A DNA stretch of 64,000 nt from Endozoicomonas montiporae CL-33 (GTDB lineage Bacteria > Pseudomonadota > Gammaproteobacteria > Pseudomonadales > Endozoicomonadaceae), in NCBI RefSeq assembly GCF_001583435.1, contig NZ_CP013251.1, positions 4,229,215 to 4,293,214 of the forward strand, read 5' to 3'. The position numbers and the translations under genes were made by a program. Numbering within the stretch: the first letter of the stretch is position 1; each line of letters opens with the position of its first letter. Under the pieces are notes generated by a model that was given only the letters and a program-made list of their open reading frames with translations, had not been told where the DNA came from and did not search any database. Below, one piece after another: positions 1 through 8,643 of this stretch.

Positions 1-129
1 CTGCCCAAGCCCATCCTGTGCGACGGCGATGGCCCCATTGGTCAGTACCGCCGCTGGTTCAAACAGTTCTACGCTGAAAAGCCTGTAGAAACCACTGAGA
101 GTAAAGAAGAGTTGATTGCCACGGTATAA
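1..129 (+). CDS. C-terminal fragment of an unidentified protein, possibly a Rieske-type oxygenase
   Basis: An open frame runs in from the left edge and stops with TAA at 127-129, giving 42 residues. The segment contains GQYRRWFKQFY followed by an acidic tail. An Arg-Arg-Trp-Tyr/Phe-x-Gln-Phe-Tyr segment is, from memory, found near the C-terminus of KshA-like Rieske oxygenases (3-ketosteroid 9-alpha-hydroxylase family), so that is my best guess. No metal ligands or catalytic residues are inside the window, so the function cannot be confirmed. A hairpin terminator follows 14 bases downstream and separates it from the next gene. Confidence 0.4.
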   Translation: MPKPILCDGDGPIGQYRRWFKQFYAEKPVETTESKEELIATV

Positions 130-142
130 TCAGCCTTCCCCA

Positions 143-174
143 GCGGGCAGGCAGATAGCTGCCTGACCGCTTTT
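143..174 (+). terminator. Rho-independent terminator after the left-edge gene
   Basis: Arms GCGGGCAGGCAG and CTGCCTGACCGC pair with one mismatch around the loop ATAG, and TTTT follows directly. It ends only 38 bases before the next start codon, so the downstream gene either relies on read-through or has a promoter overlapping this region. Confidence 0.7.
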
Positions 175-212
175 CTGACCACAACCCATAATAACAATAA
201 GAGAGCACCATC

Positions 213-989
213 ATGAGCACCGGACCTCAGACGCCTCCAGGTGAAATTGTTAACTGGCCGATGTTGAAAATTAAATACGACACCGACCCTTCTGCCATTG
301 CCAAACTGCTGCCTCCCGGCATTGAGCCCGGCACAAAGCCTACGGTTACCATTACCATCTACAACTTCCCCATTTTGAACGAGCCCGAGTTCGGCTATGT
401 CATCAGTGTCGATGCCATTTGTGACGGTGTGGAAGGCGAGTACCAACTGTGTAATGGTATTGATCAGGAAGCACCGGTACAAAGCTGTCAGGAACGCTGG
501 GGACAGCCAAAATTCATTGCTGAAACCCAATATTACCGGATGATTGATACCGTTACTGCCAAGTGTACTCATCAGGGTTATACCTTTCTGGAGTTCACCG
601 GCAAAGTCACTGGTGTCGATGAAGACGCAGGTGATGTTGTGACCAACGACTGGTGGGTGAAGTTCTCCCGCTCCGTCGATATGATGCCCGGCAAATACGA
701 TCTTCCCCCCAAGGTCGTTCATGTAAGAAGTGAATTCGGCACTGCCCATCAGGAAATTCTGGACGGTGAACTGACTCTGCGCGAAAGTCCATGGGACCCT
801 ATTGCCACTCTGCTGCCTATCAAGAGCGAAGTAAAAAGTGTTCTCTGGACGCCGGTCTTTAAAGATCGCCAATACGCAGACTACAAGCAGCTGGACGGAG
901 AAGCCTTCTGGCCCTTTACCGAAACCATCAGTGGTTCACGCTGGCCTGGTTTGTGCGGTACACCCATTAAGAAGTTAAGTACTCAGTAA
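213..989 (+). CDS. Acetoacetate decarboxylase-like protein
   Basis: This 258-residue protein matches the acetoacetate decarboxylase (ADC) fold family in length and in the central ERWGQPKF segment (about residues 94-101). In known ADCs the corresponding stretch reads G-(F/Y)-P-K-K and carries the Schiff-base lysine plus a second lysine that lowers its pKa. Here only one lysine (Lys100) is present and the next residue is Phe. It may therefore be an ADC-family enzyme with another reaction, since the family includes non-decarboxylating members. The start at 213 has a weak purine-rich site (AGAGAG) upstream. It lies just after a gene that may encode a ring oxygenase, which could hint at a catabolic unit, but the terminator between them argues against simple co-transcription. 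Confidence 0.75.
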   Translation: MSTGPQTPPGEIVNWPMLKIKYDTDPSAIAKLLPPGIEPGTKPTVTITIYNFPILNEPEFGYVISVDAICDGVEGEYQLCNGIDQEAPVQSCQERWGQPKFIAETQYYRMIDTVTAKCTHQGYTFLEFTGKVTGVDEDAGDVVTNDWWVKFSRSVDMMPGKYDLPPKVVHVRSEFGTAHQEILDGELTLRESPWDPIATLLPIKSEVKSVLWTPVFKDRQYADYKQLDGEAFWPFTETISGSRWPGLCGTPIKKLSTQ

Positions 990-1019
990 TATATAGATTG
1001 TTTAATTTCCTCACCCTTA

Positions 1020-1053
1020 AATAAGCCAGCGTTGTTAATAACGCTGGCTTATT
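1020..1053 (+). terminator. Rho-independent terminator after the ADC-like gene
   Basis: A perfect 14-bp stem (AATAAGCCAGCGTT / AACGCTGGCTTATT) encloses a 6-base loop, GTTAAT, and is followed by the T-rich stretch CTTTCC. It lies 31 bases after the ADC-like stop codon. Confidence 0.8.
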
Positions 1054-1316
1054 CTTTCCTGAAAACAGCCTTGAATCACTTATCAACAAATCGTCATCAA
1101 TGAACCAATCCAAAAAATAAAGAACACTTTAGATAAGCCAAAGAAATTAGAAATAAACGCTTATTTAAAAATATACCTCCAGACACTCTGATTAAGCTAT
1201 AGAATCACATCTGAAAAAACAACCGGTTTATTAATTAACGATCATTCAAAAATCAAGTCAGCTAAATTTATACGCTACAAACAGTAAATGGATTCTCCAT
1301 TTAATTACAACAACGT
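1054..1316. other. AT-rich intergenic stretch without a recognised feature
   Basis: Between the terminator and the palindromic element at 1317 the sequence is strongly AT-rich and rich in short A and T runs. No ORF with a plausible start and ribosome-binding site is visible. A promoter for the downstream secreted protein could lie here, but none stands out. Confidence 0.4.
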
Positions 1317-1492
1317 AAGTACTCGGCCATACGGAATCGAATATTTCTGGCTTATTGGGCAGGTGCTGAACAAGGCGTTTATGCCCTTGGGTGCAACGGC
1401 GGGAGCATAGCGAGCTATGTGACCAGAGTTGGAACGCCGTGCAGTGCCTGAACAATGAGTCAGAAAATATGATTTCGTATGGTCGAGTACTT
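1317..1492. repeat. Long imperfect palindromic element, copy 1
   Basis: The outer arms AAGTACTCGGCCATACGG and CGTATGGTCGAGTACTT are near-perfect inverted repeats. Pairing continues inward (CGAATATTTCTG against CAGAAAATATGATT), and the core is the hairpin CATAGCGAGCTATG at 1406-1419. The core 12-mer ATAGCGAGCTAT and nearby GGAAC/GTTCC stretches recur, inverted, in the element at 40885-41048. There is no coding capacity for a transposase, so it resembles a MITE-like or large REP-like element. It ends about 25 bases before the start of the next gene and may influence its expression. Confidence 0.7.
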
Positions 1493-1517
1493 AAGTTTAA
1501 GTGAGGAAGTTCAGACG

Positions 1518-3437
1518 ATGCGTTATCTCGAATTTAAAAAAGTGGCAAGATGGTTTGTTTACTTTTGCCTGTTTTGCACCCCTGCTGAACTTGCTTTTGC
1601 ACGCGGTTTATCGAGCACAGTCACTACAACAAATCTTCCCACTAACGGTACTATAACCACTCCAACTGTCACAACCCCAGCAGCATCTCTGGCTGATAAA
1701 AATGCTGCGTTGTGTGATAGTGATGACATCGATACAGATGATAAAGATGCCTGCCTTGATGTCATGAGAAGGTTATCAGCGCTATCCAGAGAATTTAAAA
1801 AAGTAAAAGTCTATACAGAAGGGTGGTTTTTCTCTGAAGCAACCACCATCGACGCCAGCTCACCAGACACGGTACACATAATATCTGGAAATCTGACATT
1901 GAAAAAGGGCAGTGTCGCAGCTGCTAAAAATATTGCCATCATGGGTTATGGCAAGCCAAAGCTCTGGCTAACATCAAGTACATTTGCTACTTTTGATTCG
2001 GTCATTGATTTAAGAGCTGACGATGCAATTGTTGATGGTCTACAGATCGACCCAAAAGGTTATGTGACTCATATAACTAAACATGCCGTTAATCACTTTA
2101 TTAAGGTTTCTGGCAACAATGCATCCATCAATAATGTCAGCCTGTTAAATGCAGACTTATCAGGAAAGGCGGTTATTCATGCAGTAACACAGCCTGCAGA
2201 AAAACAAAAAGCTCTAAAACTGACTGATATTGATTATGAAGTGGGAAGTGGAATAGCCCTGAGTTCAGCCCTGATCATTGATTCTTATGATTCCGTATTC
2301 ATGAAAAATATTCGAAATCACAACCTGACTCCAGATTGCATGCTGTTTTTATTAAAAGACGTTGGTACATTAAACATGCAATCAGTGACGTCTTACATTG
2401 ATAATACCCATTACAATGGATTAACAGGTATCGTTATTGTCTACACTCAGGCCAGATCGGATCTTCAACTATTATTCAAGAATGTAGACCTCAAATTTGA
2501 AGCAACTGAATTACACCCACCTGTGATTATTGCAGCCAAAGAAACTATCAGTGGTACATTGACCTTTACTGGCCGCAATACATTTGACACTTCCTCAATT
2601 CGCTACCCTGAAGGCCTGATTGTCCATAGTGAAACTGGGCCAACGACGGCACCCTTTTTTTTAAAAACAACCTCTACTGGTGCGAATACAAATGCAACGC
2701 CTGAGTACTGGTGGTCTGAATTACCGTCCTGCGCACTGGAAACAAACCAGATCAAACCCTATCTTCATTCAGGCTCCGATACACCAGATTCATCGGCTCT
2801 TCATCCATCAAGCCAGTTAAAGACACCCACCCCTGCCTTAACGTCAACACCTGAACTGCCCGCTATGACCATTACACCAGGGCTTTCTTACTCATCAGAA
2901 TCGGTAACAACAACCAGTACAAAGGTCCGACCAGAACCTGCCCGTACACTATCCAGCGATACCAAAAGCACACCCAAGTCATCTACATTGACACTTTTAT
3001 CGACCCTTCCAAATAAAGAAACGTCAGGAACGAAGCCACAACTGTCCTACGATCAGTTCAGCGGTTCGTTATCTCCAAAAGGTGTAACAACCAGAAACAC
3101 AGACACAGAAATCAGTTCGAAAGTTACAGTGTCAACAACTGCAACAGCATCGGGCAGCGACGGTGGTTCAAATTTAAATTACCTTCACTTTTTATGGAGT
3201 ACTATACCCACGTACATTGTAACCACTCTTGCATCGAAAGAAGTTTGCGTAAGGTTTCACAATAAGGCAGCTTGTTATACCGCAGTCATAACTCGACTGG
3301 GACTACCTTACTTCAAAAAATACGGCTGGTTTATGAATGCTATGTATGGTGATTTGATGGTCAATCCACAAGATATGCAAATGAATAATGTCCAACCGCC
3401 CGAGCAGCCTGTATATGATGACGTCCCTCTCCTATAG
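1518..3437 (+). CDS. Secreted, Ser/Thr-rich protein with a probable right-handed beta-helix
   Basis: I place the start at ATG 1518 because GAGGAAG lies about 10 bases upstream; the frame is open back to 1479 but that start sits inside the palindromic element. The 639-residue product begins with a signal peptide (MRYLEFKKVARWFVYFCLF, then a cut near AFA). Residues of roughly 90-370 show the repeated short hydrophobic strands with Asn/Asp turns typical of pectate-lyase-like beta-helices (for example VIDLRADDAIVDGLQID, then VSGNNASINNVSLLNADL). Next comes a Ser/Thr/Pro-rich low-complexity linker of about 150 residues and a Cys-containing C-terminal part ending in PEQPVYDDVPLL. No catalytic residues are recognisable. 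The gene is more AT-rich than its neighbours, which suggests transfer or relaxed constraint. A host-surface or polysaccharide-binding role would be speculation. Confidence 0.7.
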   Translation: MRYLEFKKVARWFVYFCLFCTPAELAFARGLSSTVTTTNLPTNGTITTPTVTTPAASLADKNAALCDSDDIDTDDKDACLDVMRRLSALSREFKKVKVYTEGWFFSEATTIDASSPDTVHIISGNLTLKKGSVAAAKNIAIMGYGKPKLWLTSSTFATFDSVIDLRADDAIVDGLQIDPKGYVTHITKHAVNHFIKVSGNNASINNVSLLNADLSGKAVIHAVTQPAEKQKALKLTDIDYEVGSGIALSSALIIDSYDSVFMKNIRNHNLTPDCMLFLLKDVGTLNMQSVTSYIDNTHYNGLTGIVIVYTQARSDLQLLFKNVDLKFEATELHPPVIIAAKETISGTLTFTGRNTFDTSSIRYPEGLIVHSETGPTTAPFFLKTTSTGANTNATPEYWWSELPSCALETNQIKPYLHSGSDTPDSSALHPSSQLKTPTPALTSTPELPAMTITPGLSYSSESVTTTSTKVRPEPARTLSSDTKSTPKSSTLTLLSTLPNKETSGTKPQLSYDQFSGSLSPKGVTTRNTDTEISSKVTVSTTATASGSDGGSNLNYLHFLWSTIPTYIVTTLASKEVCVRFHNKAACYTAVITRLGLPYFKKYGWFMNAMYGDLMVNPQDMQMNNVQPPEQPVYDDVPLL

Positions 3438-3452
3438 CCTGTACATTCATTA

Positions 3453-3917
3453 TCACTTTGTGGTTTGAGGCTCCTTTTGGTGCCTCAAACCGTCAATGGT
3501 TAAAAACTTCTGACGAGCCAGAAAAATACGTGTCAGCCGGTCATCCGGCTTCAGCCAGGTGGCACTGAGTACCAGTGATTTAATTGTCTCAGGATAATCA
3601 GCAGCCAGACTCTGGGCTATCGCACCTCCCAGTGAATGACCGACAAAATGCGCTGTTTCAATACCCAGTGCATCCAGCAGAGAAGCAACATCTCCGGTCA
3701 GTCTCGCAAGGGTTTCCGGCTCATGTGCCTGATTCGAACTTTTGCCGAAGCCTCGGTGGTCAAAAGTAATGACCTGGAAATACCGGGAAAAATACGTCAG
3801 TTGCTCATCCCAGAATGACGCTTTGCCATTCAGGCCACTGATAAAAACAACCGCGTCACCCTGCCCTTTGGATTTATAGTTAAGTTCTGAACCATCGGAC
3901 AATTTAATTAACGGCAT
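3453..3917 (-). pseudogene. C-terminally truncated alpha/beta hydrolase
   Basis: From ATG 3917 (AAGGATGG just upstream) the 154-residue product shows an alpha/beta-hydrolase N-terminal half: the oxyanion segment VVFISGLNG, the strand ITFDHRGFGKSS and the nucleophile elbow GHSLGG. Family members are usually about 250-280 residues, with the catalytic Asp and His in the last third. Here the frame ends soon after the elbow, so both are missing. The end coincides with an inverted repeat whose arms encode the final residues, suggesting the 3' part was lost and replaced. A longer upstream frame (to 4043) exists but adds an unrelated hydrophobic N-terminus. I treat it as a non-functional remnant, though expression cannot be excluded. 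Confidence 0.65.
3462..3491. terminator. Bidirectional hairpin between convergent genes
   Basis: A perfect 10-bp stem, GGTTTGAGGC / GCCTCAAACC, surrounds a 10-base loop. It lies after the secreted-protein gene on the plus strand and inside the last codons of the truncated hydrolase on the minus strand. The T-run is poor, so strength is uncertain. Confidence 0.5.
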
Positions 3918-4248
3918 TCGCTTACCATCCTTTTGGTCTCTGATAAAACGCTTGCTGTCCCGAAATGCAATGAACGTGTAGACAGCCCTCATACTCAATA
4001 AACATAAATAAATGTTTGCTGAAACCCAAAGGGTCTGCAGCAAGTATAGGTTCGTGATTCACTGATGATAATTAAGATGTAAGAGCTGAATATTGAGTCA
4101 AAATTAAAACAAACCAGTCAACCACGACTATTATTATTTGCGTTTATTCCGTGCTTTGATCAACAAGTTGTTCATCGTTTCATTTAGACGACAAAAGTCT
4201 TTTAATGCCAAGAGCCTGAAGCAGGCCAGCAATCATACTGGAGGCAGT

Positions 4249-5367
4249 ATGCATACTTCCTGTGTTATGACGTCCCGATTCAGAACACTCATCTACATTG
4301 CGACAACAACATTCATACTGCATCTTCTCACTGCCTGTTCAGAGACTGAAGAACAGAGTGTCGATGTAGTTCGCCCTGTCAAGCTGTTCACGGTCAAAGA
4401 CAGTGGCCGGGAAAACATCAGAGAATTTCCCGCCACAGTGAAAGCCACTGAAGAAGCCGAAGTGTCCTTCAGGGTGTCGGGTGAGCTGGTTGAGTTGCCG
4501 GTACACCCGGCGGATGAAGTAAAAAAAGGGCAACTGTTAGCCAAACTGGATGATCGTGACTTCAAAAATACAGTCGCAGTGCGTCAGGCAGACTACGATC
4601 TGGCTGCATCAGACTATCGACGTATAGCCTCTCTACGAGCAAAAAAAGTCGTGTCTGTCGCCGATTACGATCAGGCCAACGCCAAGCTCAAATCCTCCAG
4701 AATTTCCCTGCAGCTGGCAAAAGATCAACTAAGGGACACTGTACTGAATGCACCTTTCGCCGGACGGATTGCACAGACCATGGTTGAAAACTATCAGTCG
4801 GTTCAGGCGCAGCAACCCATATTGATTCTGCAGAGCAGCAATACGCTGGATGTCAGCATTCAGGTACCCGAAAGCATTCTGACTAAAATTCGTGAAGAGG
4901 AAGTTAATTACGATTATTTCCCTACCGTGCGCTTTTCTGGCAATCCAGATAAAGAGTATTCACTGACTTACAAAGAACACGACACCCGCGTTACACCGGG
5001 TACCCAGTCTTATACTGTGGTCTTTACCATGCAGGCTCCCAAAGAGCTGACCATCTACCCCGGTATGGGAGGTACTGTCACCATTGACCTGTCAAAAGTG
5101 ACTTCCCGTTCCAAAGCACTGGCTGAATATATCGTTCCAATGACCGCCGTTCTGAAAGACGACAGCACAGGTAAAAACTCGGCCTGGGTTTACAATCCGG
5201 ACACCGGCGTTGTCAATCCGGTTGAAGTGTCCCTTGGACCCATTACAGATCAGGGCATTACAGTCATGACCGGCCTTGAAGCCGGTGATGAAATTGTCAG
5301 TGCAGGACTCAGTCGGCTGCACCCGGACATGAAGGTTAAGCCACTGGAACGCGAGCGGGGGCTGTAG
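4249..5367 (+). CDS. RND efflux periplasmic adaptor lipoprotein, system 1
   Basis: The chosen ATG (4249) has GGAGG at good spacing and gives a lipoprotein signal ending HLLTAC with lipidated Cys30; the open frame extends to 4138 but without signal features. The 372-residue product has the membrane-fusion-protein order: a lipoyl half-motif (VELPVHPADEVKKGQLLAKLDDRDF), a helical hairpin rich in Ala/Asp/Lys, a second lipoyl half (DTVLNAPFAGRIAQTMVENYQSVQAQQPIL), then beta-barrel and membrane-proximal domains. It would bridge the inner-membrane permease to an outer-membrane channel. It is separated by two bases from the permease gene. No TolC-type gene follows, so an unlinked outer-membrane factor is expected. 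It is clearly paralogous to the adaptor at 9458-10564. Confidence 0.92.
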   Translation: MHTSCVMTSRFRTLIYIATTTFILHLLTACSETEEQSVDVVRPVKLFTVKDSGRENIREFPATVKATEEAEVSFRVSGELVELPVHPADEVKKGQLLAKLDDRDFKNTVAVRQADYDLAASDYRRIASLRAKKVVSVADYDQANAKLKSSRISLQLAKDQLRDTVLNAPFAGRIAQTMVENYQSVQAQQPILILQSSNTLDVSIQVPESILTKIREEEVNYDYFPTVRFSGNPDKEYSLTYKEHDTRVTPGTQSYTVVFTMQAPKELTIYPGMGGTVTIDLSKVTSRSKALAEYIVPMTAVLKDDSTGKNSAWVYNPDTGVVNPVEVSLGPITDQGITVMTGLEAGDEIVSAGLSRLHPDMKVKPLERERGL

Positions 5368-5369
5368 CC

Positions 5370-8300
5370 GTGAATATTGCCGAGTATTCTATTCGTAATC
5401 CGGTGATCAGCTGGACGTTTGTTGTCCTGCTGGTTGTAGGAGGAGCCGTCTCTTTCCTAGGGCTGGGACAACTCGAATTTCCTGAATTCCCGATTCCTCA
5501 GGCCATGGTCATAACGGCTTACCCCGGAGCTTCTCCAGAGCAGGTTGAAGAAGAAGTCACCCTGCCCCTTGAACGAGCCATTCAACAGCTTGAGTATGTT
5601 AAAAACATCGACTCGATATCCAGTGCCGGACTCTCACAAATAACCGTTGAATTGCTCGATACCTATAAAGCCAGTGAGCAGCCACAAATCTGGGATGAAT
5701 TGCGGCGAAAAATCAACGATACACAACGTAGACTGCCTCCCGGCGTAATGCCATCCATTGTTAACGATGACTTCAGTGATGTGTATGGCGTGCTCTTCAA
5801 TATCAGCAGTTCCGATTACAGTTACCGGGAGCTGGAAAACTATGCCGACTACGTACAGAGGGAGTTGTCTCTGGTTGACGGTGTCAAAAAAGTCAGCTTG
5901 GCAGGTACTGTTACCGACCAGGTCATCATTGAAATGTCCGAAAGCAAACTGGCTGCTCTGGGTATAAACCCGGCTCGAATCCTGAGCCTGATCCAGAACC
6001 AGAATGTTGTATCCAACGCTGGTCGTGTATTTGTCGAAGGACAGTCCATTCGCATACATCCAACGGGCGAATTTCAGGACATACAGGAACTTGAACGACT
6101 ATTAATCAGCAACCCCGGTAGTTCTGAGCTGATTTATCTGGGCGATATTGCCACCGTCAGCAGAAAGCCGGACGAGACTCCGGTCAACCTTTATCGAAGC
6201 AATGGTGAAAAAGCCATCTCCATGGGTATATCGTTTTCTAAAGGCGTCAACGTGGTTAATGTGGGTAAAGCGGTTAATAAACGTCTGGCGGAACTTGAAT
6301 ACAGTCGCCCGGTAGGCATTGACCTGGACATTGTCTATGACCAGCCAGGCGTGGTGAAAAAATCCGTCGCCGATTTTCTGATCAACCTGGTGGAAGCGGT
6401 GGTCATTGTTATTGTCGTGCTGCTGTTCACCATGGGGCTTCGCTCAGGCATTCTTATGGGCACCATTTTGCTGCTAACCATTCTGGGCACCTTTATCGGC
6501 ATGAACATCATCAATGTCGAGCTAGAGCTGATTTCCCTTGGTGCTCTGATTATTGCTCTGGGTATGCTGGTTGACAATGCCATTGTTGTGACGGAAGGGG
6601 TTCTGGTTGGGTTGCAGAAAGGTCTGTCCAGAATGGAAGCCGTTAAAACCGTTGTCAGCCAGAACCAGTGGCCTCTGCTGGGAGCCACCGTCATCGCGAT
6701 TATTGCCTTTGCCCCTATTGGTCTGTCATCCAACTCCACAGGGGATTTCCTGATCTCCCTGTTTCAGGTACTGCTGATAGCCCTGTTAATCAGCTGGGTT
6801 CTGGCAATCACCATCACACCTTTATTCTGCTACCTGATGTTCAGTGAGCCCGCAGAAGGCATGGTGGGCGATCAGGTTGATCCTTATAAAGGGGCGCTAT
6901 TTACTGTTTATCGCAGCCTGCTGAAAGTAGCTTTACGACACCGGTTAACTTCTTTGGCTCTGACTATTGCTGCACTGGTTGCCGCAGTCATTGGCTTTGG
7001 CAGTATTAAACAGTCGTTTTTCCCGCCTTCCAACACACCCATCTTTTTTGTGGATGTCTGGCTACAGGAAGGCACCGATATCCGGGAAACAGAAAAAACC
7101 CTGCAGGCGATAGAACAGGAAGTCATGAAATACCGGCAGGTCAATAACCTGACAACCGTTATGGGAATGGGTGCCCAGCGCTTCATTCTTACCTACGCCC
7201 CGGAAAAAATGTACAGCAGCTACGGTCAGCTGATTATTGAAGTTGCAGATCTGAACACCATCCGGCAGGTCATCCCTGAGATGCAGAAGGATCTTGAGAC
7301 CCGGTTTCCGGATATTGACTTTAAATTCAAAATGCTTGAGAACGGCCCGACACCTGCTGCCCGGATAGAAGCCCGTTTTTACGGAGCCGACCCTGAAATT
7401 TTGCGCAAACTGGCTGCACAGGCCATTGCCATCGCCGAAGCAGAACCCAGCGCCTATGCCATCCGTAACAACTGGCGGGAACAGGTCAATATTATCCGGC
7501 CACAGTTTGATGAAGCTGCAGCACGTCGCAGCGGATTATCCAAACAATCCATTGACCAGACCATGCTGATCAACTTTTCCGGCAAACAGATTGGCATCTA
7601 CCGGGATGGCAGTCACCTGTTGCCTATTGTGGCAAGATCACCAGACTATGAGCGCCTGAATGCCGACCGTATCAGCGATTTACAGGTATGGAGTGATGAG
7701 CGTAATGCCTTTATTCCCGTCAGTCAGGCCATCACAGCTTTTGACACCGAAACCGAAAATCCACTCATTATGCGCCGGGACCTCAATAGAGTGCTGACCG
7801 TGCTGGCGGATATCCATCCATTCAGTGAAGAAACCGCAGACTCTGTGCGGCAAAAAATACTGGCTGACATTGAAGCCATGCCACTACCTCCCGGTTACTC
7901 AGTGGAATGGGGAGGCGAGTACGAGTCATCAAGAGACGCCCAGGAAAGTATCTTTACTTCTCTCCCTGTCGGCTATCTGATCATGTTTCTGATTACCGTT
8001 TTTCTGTTCAGCACCATACGACAACCTCTTGCTATCTGGGCAACGGTACCTTTAAGCATTATTGGTATTGCAGCGGGTTTACTGTTGTTGAGAATGCCAT
8101 TTTCCTTTACCGCCCTGCTGGGAATGCTCAGCCTCTCGGGCATGATCGTAAAAAACGGCATTGTTCTTGTTGAACAAATTAATATCGAAGCGGCTCAGGC
8201 ATCAACCACCCTGCAGTCTGCCATTCTGGATGCCTGCATCAGCCGGGTAAGGCCGGTTTGCATGGCAGCACTGACCACAATGCTGGGCATGATTCCACTG

Positions 8301-8438
8301 GTGTTCGATGCTTTCTTCAGTTCCATGGCCGTTACTATTATTTTTGGTCTGGGGTTTGCCACAGTGCTGACACTGGTTGTTTTACCTGTCATCTATGCCT
8401 TGCTGTATCGCATCCGGTTTGATCAAACCGAGCCATGA
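5370..8438 (+). CDS. RND efflux permease, system 1
   Basis: The start is GTG at 5370, two bases after the adaptor stop, so the pair is translationally coupled. At 1022 residues it has the usual length of an HAE-type RND pump with twelve membrane segments and two large periplasmic loops. Recognisable landmarks are the N-terminal helix starting MNIAEYSIRNPVISW, the porter entry GQLEFPEFPIPQAMV, the proton-relay helix GMLVDNAIVVTEG (one of the two usual adjacent Asp residues is Asn) and the C-terminal repeat GMLSLSGMIVKNGIVLVEQI. It would export small hydrophobic or amphipathic compounds using the proton gradient; the substrate cannot be told. The paralogous permease at 10567-13626 aligns along almost its whole length. 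Confidence 0.93.
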   Translation: MNIAEYSIRNPVISWTFVVLLVVGGAVSFLGLGQLEFPEFPIPQAMVITAYPGASPEQVEEEVTLPLERAIQQLEYVKNIDSISSAGLSQITVELLDTYKASEQPQIWDELRRKINDTQRRLPPGVMPSIVNDDFSDVYGVLFNISSSDYSYRELENYADYVQRELSLVDGVKKVSLAGTVTDQVIIEMSESKLAALGINPARILSLIQNQNVVSNAGRVFVEGQSIRIHPTGEFQDIQELERLLISNPGSSELIYLGDIATVSRKPDETPVNLYRSNGEKAISMGISFSKGVNVVNVGKAVNKRLAELEYSRPVGIDLDIVYDQPGVVKKSVADFLINLVEAVVIVIVVLLFTMGLRSGILMGTILLLTILGTFIGMNIINVELELISLGALIIALGMLVDNAIVVTEGVLVGLQKGLSRMEAVKTVVSQNQWPLLGATVIAIIAFAPIGLSSNSTGDFLISLFQVLLIALLISWVLAITITPLFCYLMFSEPAEGMVGDQVDPYKGALFTVYRSLLKVALRHRLTSLALTIAALVAAVIGFGSIKQSFFPPSNTPIFFVDVWLQEGTDIRETEKTLQAIEQEVMKYRQVNNLTTVMGMGAQRFILTYAPEKMYSSYGQLIIEVADLNTIRQVIPEMQKDLETRFPDIDFKFKMLENGPTPAARIEARFYGADPEILRKLAAQAIAIAEAEPSAYAIRNNWREQVNIIRPQFDEAAARRSGLSKQSIDQTMLINFSGKQIGIYRDGSHLLPIVARSPDYERLNADRISDLQVWSDERNAFIPVSQAITAFDTETENPLIMRRDLNRVLTVLADIHPFSEETADSVRQKILADIEAMPLPPGYSVEWGGEYESSRDAQESIFTSLPVGYLIMFLITVFLFSTIRQPLAIWATVPLSIIGIAAGLLLLRMPFSFTALLGMLSLSGMIVKNGIVLVEQINIEAAQASTTLQSAILDACISRVRPVCMAALTTMLGMIPLVFDAFFSSMAVTIIFGLGFATVLTLVVLPVIYALLYRIRFDQTEP

Positions 8439-8452
8439 TCCGGATTTTTTAC

Positions 8453-8503
8453 CTCAGGGCTATCCCAGGCTCAGGGCTATCCCAGGCTCAGGGCTATCTC
8501 CGG
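8453..8503 (+). repeat. Three tandem copies of a 17-bp unit
   Basis: CTCAGGGCTATCCCAGG is present twice without change (8453-8469, 8470-8486), and a third copy (8487-8503) differs at two or three bases near its 3' end. It lies immediately after the permease stop codon and is non-coding in this reading. Confidence 0.8.
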
Positions 8504-8533
8504 GTTATTCTCAGATTCAGCCTCTGAACCAGC

Positions 8534-8565
8534 CTTCGGAAATTCGTTTTTGCGGATTTCCGAAG
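8534..8565 (+). terminator. Hairpin after RND system 1
   Basis: A 10-bp perfect stem, CTTCGGAAAT / ATTTCCGAAG, encloses a 12-base loop. There is no convincing T-run, so it may be a weak terminator or an mRNA-stabilising structure at the end of the first RND operon. Confidence 0.45.
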
Positions 8566-8605
8566 TCATCATAAAAGAATTATCTGTAGATAATTCCAAC
8601 AAAAA

Positions 8606-8618
8606 CGAATATTATTCG
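8606..8618. promoter_or_regulatory. Probable TetR operator upstream of the TetR gene
   Basis: The perfect palindrome CGAATATTATTCG lies 26-38 bases before the TetR start codon. Its reverse complement CGAATAATATTCG occurs upstream of the second RND operon (9397-9409). This pairing fits autoregulation plus control of the efflux genes. A second inverted repeat, GAATTATC-TGTA-GATAATTC (8577-8596), lies immediately upstream. Confidence 0.65.
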
Positions 8619-8643
8619 AAAATTATTTTACAACGGTAATCTG

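Noticed and set aside
69..872. A long minus-strand frame opposite the ADC-like gene
   Set aside because: It is the shadow of the well-supported plus-strand gene and has no recognisable domain.
8453..8503. The 17-bp tandem repeat as a CRISPR-like array
   Set aside because: Copies are adjacent without spacers and no cas genes are present.
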